Of a stretch of DNA of 31,419 bases, positions 25,659-31,419 are shown piece after piece. Each line of letters starts with the position of its first letter. The stretch's first letter is position 1. Location of the stretch: positions 1 through 31,419 of the forward strand of contig UQPD01000003.1 of assembly GCA_900542795.1 (NCBI GenBank). Reading direction: 5' to 3'. The position numbers and the translations under genes were made by a program. This DNA is from an uncultured Prevotella sp. (GTDB taxonomy: Bacteria > Bacteroidota > Bacteroidia > Bacteroidales > Bacteroidaceae). Under the pieces are notes generated by a model. The model was not told the origin of the DNA. It worked only from the letters and a program-made list of their open reading frames with translations, and searched no databases.

Positions 25659-28600
25659 ATGAAAAAAAGACATTCACTTCATTGCCTTTTAACCTTGGTG
25701 CTTATGCTTTGCTTAGGCACAATGGGTGCTCAAGCGCAAAAGTATGCCCCTGGCGTGCTCTACCACCTTGTTTCGGCAGTGAAAGGACAAGCAGTAGGGT
25801 TTGACAAGCAAGGTAACATCTCGCTCGAAAAACTCAATGCCGATGCCCCCAACCAACACTTCACCGTTACTGACCTCTCAGGTTCATGGCGCTTTATTAA
25901 CCCTTTTGTCAATAAAGCTCTACGTACAGAGGGAAATGCACTCGAAATGGGCGAGAACAATGGCTCTGACGAGGCACAACTGTGGAAGGTCGTGGCAGAT
26001 GGCAAGTTCTTGAACTTAATTCCCACCAACCGCCCCAACATGGCAGCAGCTGTGCATGGCAACAAGTTGGTGCTGATTAAAAAAGACAAGGCTGCAGGCA
26101 ACAAAGCTGCACAATTTAGCATTGAGCAAGCTGCTCACTCAGGCTTTGATGCCGACCTAACTTATCGCATCCGTTCTGCTCAACAACCCGACTTGGTTTT
26201 GGGTAATGGCGATTCGGGCGAGAATAATGCCCATATTGTAGCCGAGAAGGTTGACAAAATGAATCGTGGACAGTATTGGAACGTGAAGATGATCGACCTA
26301 AATCGTCGTGTGATAGGCAATGCTTTCTATACACAAAACTTTGACGATGGCGGTAGCAACCAAGGCATCGACTACGTGCTGCAATGGCCTGCCACCGAAG
26401 GTGTATGGAACAACGCACAATTCTGTTTTGAACCAGTAGCGGGCCATGTAGGTACTTACATTATTCGCTCGGTTGGTAATAAAGAAAAAGCTGCCAAAAT
26501 GTATGCCTTGAAGAATGGGCAGTTAAAGTTGGTTGCATACAATGTAAAAGATCAGTCGGCATGGGTTACCTTCGAACAGGTTGAAAAACCCAAAATTAAG
26601 TCACCTTATTGGGAAGACGAAACCATTTTTGCTGAAAACAAAGAAAAAGGCGTTGCCACTTATTTGCCCTATAACAGCGAACGAGAAATGTTGGCAGACA
26701 AGGACTATTACAACACCCCATGGACAACGCCCCAAACCGCGCGTTACCTTTCGCTCAACGGCACTTGGAAGTTCCACTTCGTGTCTGAACCCTCACAACG
26801 TCCGCTCGATTTTTTCAAAACCACCTACGACGTAAGTACTTGGGATACCATTCCCGTCCCCTCAAACTGGGAGATGCAAGGTTATGACAAGCCCCTTTAT
26901 TGCAACGTGGAATATCCACACGCCAATACGCCACCATTCATCAAGGCACGTCCAGGCTTTAACGATGGAGGTAAAAACTACGGCATCAACCCCGTGGGTT
27001 CATACGTGCGCACATTCCGTGTCCCCGACAATTGGGATGGTCGTCGCACCTTCATTCATTTTGGAGGCATTTATTCAGCAGCCTTTGTGTGGATTAACGG
27101 ACAGTATGTGGGCTACACCCAAGGCTCTAACAACGTGACAGAGTTTGATGTGACCAAGTTCTTGAAAAAAGGACAAGAAAACCGTTTAGCTGTGCAGGTG
27201 TTCCGTTGGAGTGATGGTTCGTACTTAGAATGCCAAGATATGTTCCGCATGAGCGGTATCTTCCGCGAAGTATACCTCTATAACACTCCGCGCGTAGCTG
27301 TGCGCGACCATTATGTAACTACAGATATTCAATTTGATGCAAACAACGTAGCCTCGGCAAAAGTAAATGTAGCGCTTACGTTGGATAATCGCGACAAATT
27401 GAGTGGTAGTAAAACGCTCGTGGCAAAACTTTTTGACCCGAAGGGAACTGAGGTACAAGAAAAGCGCGTAAACTTGCAAGTTAGTGGGGCTGAGGTTATG
27501 GCAAACGTAAACTTCGATGTCGTGAATGCTGCATTGTGGAGTGCCGAATTGCCCAACCTTTATACCTTGCGCATCATTCAGCAAAACGAACAAGGTGTCG
27601 ACGAAATGGCATTCAGCACAAAGGTGGGCTTGCGTAAAGTAGAAATTAAAAACTCCTTGCTTTATGTAAACAACCAACGAGTTTTCTTGAAGGGTGTGAA
27701 TCGTCATGACACTTCGGCTAAGCATGGTCGTGCTGTAACTATCGATGAGATGTTACGCGATGTAACATTGATGAAACAAAATAACATCAACACCATTCGT
27801 ACTTCGCACTATCCTAACGATGCTCGCATGTATGCCATGTACGACTACTACGGACTTTACACCGTGGACGAAGCAGACCTCGAAGACCACGCCAACCAAA
27901 GCATCTCCGACCGCAAGAGTTGGATTCCTGCTTTTGTCGACCGCATCGATCGTATGGTGCTTCGCGACCGTAACCATGCTTCGGTTGTGATGTGGAGCCT
28001 TGGTAATGAAGCTGGCGCAGGTGCCAACTTTAAAGATTGCTATGAGGCTGCTAAGGCGCTCGACACACGCCCCGTACACTACGAAGGCACACGCATTAGT
28101 CTGCCCTATGGTGGCGAACGCTACTCCGACTTCTATTCAAAGATGTATCCAGGCATGAACTGGATGCACCAAAACACTTCGAACCTCGATAAACCCATGT
28201 TCCTTTGCGAATACGCTCACGCCATGGGTAATGCCATTGGCAATTTGAGTGAATATTGGGACGTGATGGAAAACTCAAATGCAACCATCGGCGGTTGCAT
28301 TTGGGACTGGGTAGATCAATCCATCTACAACCCACAGCTCATGAAGCAAGGCATCTATCGCCTCACCACGGGGTATGACTATCCAGGTCCTCACCAAGGC
28401 AACTTCTGCTGCAATGGCGTTATTAACTCCTTGCGACAAGAAAGTGCTAAACTTAAGGAAGTGAAAGCAGCCCATCAGTTTGTGAAGTTCACGCTCAACA
28501 GCATTGACAAGGCAAAGAATACAGCCCAAGTTACTTTGCGCAATGCGTATGCCTTCCAAAACTTGCAAGACATGAACCTTGTTTACGAGGTGGTGAAGAA

Positions 28601-29672
28601 TGGCAATGTAGTAAGCACTAAGACGGTGAAGTTGCCAGCTGTAGCTCCAGCTGATAGCACAACCCTTACCTTGAAGTTGGCTAAGGCAGACCTTGAAAAG
28701 GCTGAAAAATTGGGTAACGAGGTGTTGCTCACCTTGCATGTCGTGTTCCGCAAAGCACAGAATTATGCTGCTGCAGGACATGAGGTAGCTCTTAAGCAAT
28801 ATCAGCTCGCAGAACGTGGCAAGTTGGGTGTTGTGAAAGCAGATGCAAAGGCTCCCGAAATGTTGCAAACCCTCTCGCTCGATCAAACCATTATTGGCAA
28901 CGAACTAGTGCAACTCAGTTTCGATAACGAAACAGCCCGTCTCACAGCGTTGTCATTCAATGGTCGCAACATCATTCAGGGAGGTCAAGGTTTTGAATAC
29001 AGCAATCACCGTTGGATTGAGAACGACCGTTTCGGCAACACTTCCAATGGCTTGCAAGAAAAGGGTAGCTTGAAGGTAGAAACCGTAAATGGCAATACCG
29101 TAGTTAAGACCGTGCGCAAGGGTACTATTTGCGACACCGAAATTAACTATACCATTTATGCACAAGGCATTGTGGATGTAGATGCGAAGTTCACACCTCA
29201 CTCAGGCAATCTGCGTCGCGCAGGTTTAGTATGTATGCTTGATTCTGCACTTTCACGTGTAAACTATTATGCCCTTGGTCCTTGGGAGAATGCTTGCGAC
29301 CGTCGCGATGGTGTGGTAGTAGGTCGTTACGCCACAACCACTCAGGGTATGGTAGAACCTAACATGAAGCCTCAGAGCACAGGTAACCGCGAGGCACTTC
29401 GTGAACTGGTGCTTACTGACAAAACAGGTTTTGGCGTGAAAATTGAAACCGAGGGTAAGGTAAACTTCTCTGCATTGCCTTATACTGACACTGAACTAAT
29501 GAATGCCCAGCATTATTGGGAGCTTACCCCCAATGCAGCCACTGTTCTTCATTTAGATGCTTGGTTGCGTGGCGTGGGCAATGCCTCATGTGGTCAGGAC
29601 GTAGATACGCTCCCCATCTACCGTGTCCCCAACCAACCTTTGAGCTATAAGTTGAGAATTAGTAAGAAGTAA
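25659..29672 (+). CDS. Secreted GH2 beta-galactosidase with N-terminal lectin-like region
   Basis: This 1337-residue protein has a signal peptide ending near GAQAQ (about 27). Residues 30-315 form two repeats resembling ricin-type/beta-trefoil lectin modules (YHLVSAVKGQAVGF and YRIRSAQQPDLVLGN, each ending in a QxW-like segment), probably glycan binding. The LacZ-type GH2 body follows: sugar-binding jelly roll (ARYLSLNGTWKF, VPSNWEMQGYDKPLY), immunoglobulin-like domain, TIM barrel with acid/base E784 (SLGNEAG) and nucleophile E851 (LCEYAHAMGN), and a C-terminal beta-sandwich small chain (about 1090-1335). It hydrolyses terminal beta-galactosides outside the cytoplasm, probably host or plant glycans. 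No SusC/SusD pair is adjacent, so it is not in a classical polysaccharide utilisation locus. It is driven by an array of four promoter modules, and a strong terminator follows. Confidence 0.93.
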   Translation: MKKRHSLHCLLTLVLMLCLGTMGAQAQKYAPGVLYHLVSAVKGQAVGFDKQGNISLEKLNADAPNQHFTVTDLSGSWRFINPFVNKALRTEGNALEMGENNGSDEAQLWKVVADGKFLNLIPTNRPNMAAAVHGNKLVLIKKDKAAGNKAAQFSIEQAAHSGFDADLTYRIRSAQQPDLVLGNGDSGENNAHIVAEKVDKMNRGQYWNVKMIDLNRRVIGNAFYTQNFDDGGSNQGIDYVLQWPATEGVWNNAQFCFEPVAGHVGTYIIRSVGNKEKAAKMYALKNGQLKLVAYNVKDQSAWVTFEQVEKPKIKSPYWEDETIFAENKEKGVATYLPYNSEREMLADKDYYNTPWTTPQTARYLSLNGTWKFHFVSEPSQRPLDFFKTTYDVSTWDTIPVPSNWEMQGYDKPLYCNVEYPHANTPPFIKARPGFNDGGKNYGINPVGSYVRTFRVPDNWDGRRTFIHFGGIYSAAFVWINGQYVGYTQGSNNVTEFDVTKFLKKGQENRLAVQVFRWSDGSYLECQDMFRMSGIFREVYLYNTPRVAVRDHYVTTDIQFDANNVASAKVNVALTLDNRDKLSGSKTLVAKLFDPKGTEVQEKRVNLQVSGAEVMANVNFDVVNAALWSAELPNLYTLRIIQQNEQGVDEMAFSTKVGLRKVEIKNSLLYVNNQRVFLKGVNRHDTSAKHGRAVTIDEMLRDVTLMKQNNINTIRTSHYPNDARMYAMYDYYGLYTVDEADLEDHANQSISDRKSWIPAFVDRIDRMVLRDRNHASVVMWSLGNEAGAGANFKDCYEAAKALDTRPVHYEGTRISLPYGGERYSDFYSKMYPGMNWMHQNTSNLDKPMFLCEYAHAMGNAIGNLSEYWDVMENSNATIGGCIWDWVDQSIYNPQLMKQGIYRLTTGYDYPGPHQGNFCCNGVINSLRQESAKLKEVKAAHQFVKFTLNSIDKAKNTAQVTLRNAYAFQNLQDMNLVYEVVKNGNVVSTKTVKLPAVAPADSTTLTLKLAKADLEKAEKLGNEVLLTLHVVFRKAQNYAAAGHEVALKQYQLAERGKLGVVKADAKAPEMLQTLSLDQTIIGNELVQLSFDNETARLTALSFNGRNIIQGGQGFEYSNHRWIENDRFGNTSNGLQEKGSLKVETVNGNTVVKTVRKGTICDTEINYTIYAQGIVDVDAKFTPHSGNLRRAGLVCMLDSALSRVNYYALGPWENACDRRDGVVVGRYATTTQGMVEPNMKPQSTGNREALRELVLTDKTGFGVKIETEGKVNFSALPYTDTELMNAQHYWELTPNAATVLHLDAWLRGVGNASCGQDVDTLPIYRVPNQPLSYKLRISKK

Positions 29673-29690
29673 AAGACTAAATGTTTTTTT

Positions 29691-29737
29691 AATTGACAAC
29701 CTTTTGTGTGTAATACATAAAAGGTTGTCAATTTTTT
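29691..29737 (+). terminator. GH2 gene terminator
   Basis: ATTGACAACCTTTT pairs with AAAAGGTTGTCAAT (14 bp) and is followed by a T-run, about 20 bases after the GH2 stop codon. Confidence 0.93.
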
Positions 29738-29989
29738 ATGTGTTATTTGTACTCAAATATCCCTTTGCAAAGTATTACTATATTACTTTGCCTTTTAATA
29801 CGTAATACTTGCCCATTTAATACGTAATACTTTGCCAAGTATTACTATAATGACTTTTTTCGTTCAAATCCCACAAACACCCCAATTGGTGTATAGCAGA
29901 CAGCTACATACTGCATAGAGCTATAACAAATGAGCATCTATGTAGGGCAGGGTATGCTACTTTAATGGATGCGTATCTCGAATGGTATC
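29738..29989. repeat. Spacer with dispersed AATACTT/AATACGT-type repeats
   Basis: TTTAATACGTAATACTT occurs at 29794-29810 and 29816-29832. AAGTATTACTATA occurs at about 29770 and 29837. GCAAAGTA and TACTTTGC form an inverted pair around 29766-29790. They resemble the TAATACT arrays at 194, 1950 and 7701. From about 29870 the sequence changes character and may be the upstream part of the intron fragment. No coding region is seen. Confidence 0.55.
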
Positions 29990-30090
29990 CAAAATAGGAA
30001 CCGCCGTATGCGGAACCGCACGTATGGTGGTGTGAGAGGTCGGAAAACGAAAGTAGGAGGAAAACTGCTTCGTTTTCCTCCTACTCGATT
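29990..30090 (+). ncRNA. 3' fragment of a group II intron (domains V-VI)
   Basis: The segment from 29998 (GAACCGCCGTATGCGG then AACCGCACGTATGG) folds as a domain V hairpin: CCGCC/GGTGG, GTAT/GTAT, and GCG/CGC around a GAAC loop with a two-base AC bulge. GTGTGAGAGGTCGG then leads into a domain VI-like arm closing with CCTCCTACTCGATT, the usual 3' end of this intron class (inferred end near 30090). No reverse transcriptase, domain I or 5' end is present, so it is a truncated, inactive remnant. A 14-bp perfect hairpin inside it (30052-30085) could also terminate the convergent enolase transcript. Confidence 0.8.
30045..30085 (-). terminator. Possible enolase terminator within the intron remnant
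   Basis: On the minus strand, AGTAGGAGGAAAAC pairs perfectly with GTTTTCCTCCTACT (30052-30085) and is followed by TTCGTTTT. It lies 40 bases past the enolase stop codon, and no other terminator is seen there. The T-run is interrupted, so confidence is limited. Confidence 0.45.
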
Positions 30091-30124
30091 GAACTATGAC
30101 TTATTCTATAATTATTAATCTGTT

Positions 30125-31419
30125 CTATTTCAGTTTCTTATAACCGTAAGCAGCGTTCATTCCCAACTGCTCCTCAATACGGATAAGCTGGTTGTACTTT
30201 GCCATACGGTCGGTACGGCTCATCGAACCTGTCTTGATCTGACCAGAGTTGGTTGCCACAGCGATATCGGCGATTGTCGTATCCTCTGTTTCACCTGAAC
30301 GGTGTGACGTGACAGTGGTGTAGCCATGACGATGGGCCATCTCTATAGCATCCAAGGTTTCTGTAAGCGAGCCAATCTGGTTCACCTTGATAAGGATAGA
30401 GTTAGCAGCGCCCATCTTGATGCCCTTCTCCAAGAACTTCACGTTCGTAACAAAGAGGTCGTCACCAACCAACTGGCAACGGTCACCGATGGCAGCCGTA
30501 AGCTTCACCCAGTTGTCCCAATCGTTCTCGTCAAGACCGTCCTCGATGGAATCGATAGGATATTTTGTAATCAGTTCTTCCAAGAACTTGATTTGCTCAG
30601 CAGCTGTGAGTTTCTTGCCGTTAGGATCCTTCTTCTTGCCGTCCTTCAGCTGGCGGTAATCGTAATACCACTCACCATTCTCCTGAACAGCAAACTCGCT
30701 GGCAGCGCAGTCCATGGCAATCTTCACATCCTTTCCTGGCTCATAACCGGCATCCTTGATTGCCTGGCAGATGCTCTCAAGGGCATCCTCAATGCCATTG
30801 AGTGCAGGAGCGAAACCGCCCTCGTCGCCGACAGCAGTGGAAAGGCCGCGACTCTTCAGGAGCTTTGCCAAGGCATGGAACACCTCCGCACCCATACGGA
30901 TTGCCTCCTTCTCGTTAGGAGCACCCACAGGACGGATCATAAACTCCTGGAAAGCGATTGGAGCATCAGAGTGAGCACCACCGTTGATGATGTTCATCAT
31001 AGGAACAGGAAGGGTGTAAGTGTTGCAACCGCCGATGTAGCGATACAGCGGGATATGGAGATACTCGGCAGCAGCATGAGCCACAGCAAGCGATACGCCA
31101 AGAATGGCATTGGCACCTAAGTTTGACTTGGTCTTAGTGCCATCCAGCTCCAACATCTTATAGTCGATAGCACGCTGCTCCAAGGCAGAGAATCCGACCA
31201 AAGTCGGAGCAATCACGTTATTGACATTCTCTACAGCCTTTAATACTCCCTTGCCACAATAACGGCTCTTGTCGCCATCACGAAGCTCCAGTGCCTCATT
31301 CTCACCAGTTGAAGCACCTGACGGAACTGATGCACGGCCAACCACGCCAGACTTTAATAATACCTCAACCTCTACTGTAGGATTGCCACGAGAATCCAAG
31401 ATTTCTCTTGCATGAACAT
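30125..31419 (-). CDS. eno: Enolase (5' end outside window)
   Basis: Enolase interconverts 2-phosphoglycerate and phosphoenolpyruvate in glycolysis. The frame stays open to the window edge and reads VHAREILDSRGNPTVEVEV at its start, so only about six residues including the start codon are missing. A TTG at 31399 inside ILDSRG is not the start. Conserved sites: PMMNIINGGAHSD, QEFMIRPVGA, VGDEGGFAP (acid), SIEDGLDENDWD, LVGDDLFVTN, LIKVNQIG (base Lys) and SHRSGETEDT. The visible part is 431 residues, matching the usual length of about 430. It is cytosolic and convergent with the GH2 gene. Its codon use and higher GC than neighbouring genes fit high expression. Confidence 0.97.
   Translation of the reverse strand, partial: VHAREILDSRGNPTVEVEVLLKSGVVGRASVPSGASTGENEALELRDGDKSRYCGKGVLKAVENVNNVIAPTLVGFSALEQRAIDYKMLELDGTKTKSNLGANAILGVSLAVAHAAAEYLHIPLYRYIGGCNTYTLPVPMMNIINGGAHSDAPIAFQEFMIRPVGAPNEKEAIRMGAEVFHALAKLLKSRGLSTAVGDEGGFAPALNGIEDALESICQAIKDAGYEPGKDVKIAMDCAASEFAVQENGEWYYDYRQLKDGKKKDPNGKKLTAAEQIKFLEELITKYPIDSIEDGLDENDWDNWVKLTAAIGDRCQLVGDDLFVTNVKFLEKGIKMGAANSILIKVNQIGSLTETLDAIEMAHRHGYTTVTSHRSGETEDTTIADIAVATNSGQIKTGSMSRTDRMAKYNQLIRIEEQLGMNAAYGYKKLK

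Noticed and set aside
30326..31120. 264-residue open frame on the plus strand opposite enolase
   Set aside because: It lies wholly antisense to the well-conserved enolase gene, and its translation resembles no protein family.

Overview
The window looks like chromosomal DNA of a Bacteroidales species, most likely Prevotella or a close relative. The grounds are Bacteroidetes-type promoters (TTTG then TAnnTTTG), A-rich translation starts without clear Shine-Dalgarno sites, and typical families: a very large macroglobulin-like protein, five DUF349 repeats in one protein, a fused aspartokinase/homoserine dehydrogenase, and a secreted GH2 beta-galactosidase. No tRNA, rRNA or CRISPR array was seen. 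The species cannot be fixed from the sequence alone.

Left end (1-1944): a repeat-rich non-coding stretch and a broken IS4-family transposase gene (645-1869). The IS remnant ends against the stop codon of an 1870-residue macroglobulin-like secreted protein (minus strand, 1945-7557). Upstream of that gene lies a multi-pass membrane protein of the LPG_synthase_TM family (7728-8720). A HTH/WYL regulator (plus, 8998-9927) converges on a five-repeat DUF349 protein (minus, 10018-11868) across a strong two-way terminator. CorA (minus, 12074-13000) follows.

Middle (13369-20615): a tight minus-strand run read in the order GT2 glycosyltransferase, cytidylyltransferase-SDR fusion, LicD phosphotransferase, second glycosyltransferase, FecE-like ABC ATPase, topoisomerase III. 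The first four look like a small surface-glycan module. The fusion has the layout of Haemophilus Bcs1/Acs1 CDP-ribitol synthase, and LicD-fold enzymes include ribitol-phosphate transferases, so a ribitol-phosphate decoration is a reasonable hypothesis.

Right part (20897-29672), plus strand: a secreted GHL10/DUF187 glycoside hydrolase, a bifunctional ThrA-type aspartokinase/homoserine dehydrogenase, and a large secreted GH2 beta-galactosidase with an N-terminal lectin-like extension. The two hydrolase genes are each preceded by tandem copies of one modular element. In it a -7 promoter box (TAnCTTTG) forms one arm of a small palindrome whose other arm co-varies, followed by TAGGCTGC and usually a larger hairpin. 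This is the most unusual signal in the window.

Right end: a 3' fragment of a group II intron (domains V and VI) lies between the beta-galactosidase gene and a convergent enolase gene, which runs off the window edge at its 5' end. Intergenic spacers throughout hold short dispersed repeats (TAATACT heptamers, TAGCGCAT motifs, small CCC/GGG hairpins). Some reach into the 3' ends of coding sequences.
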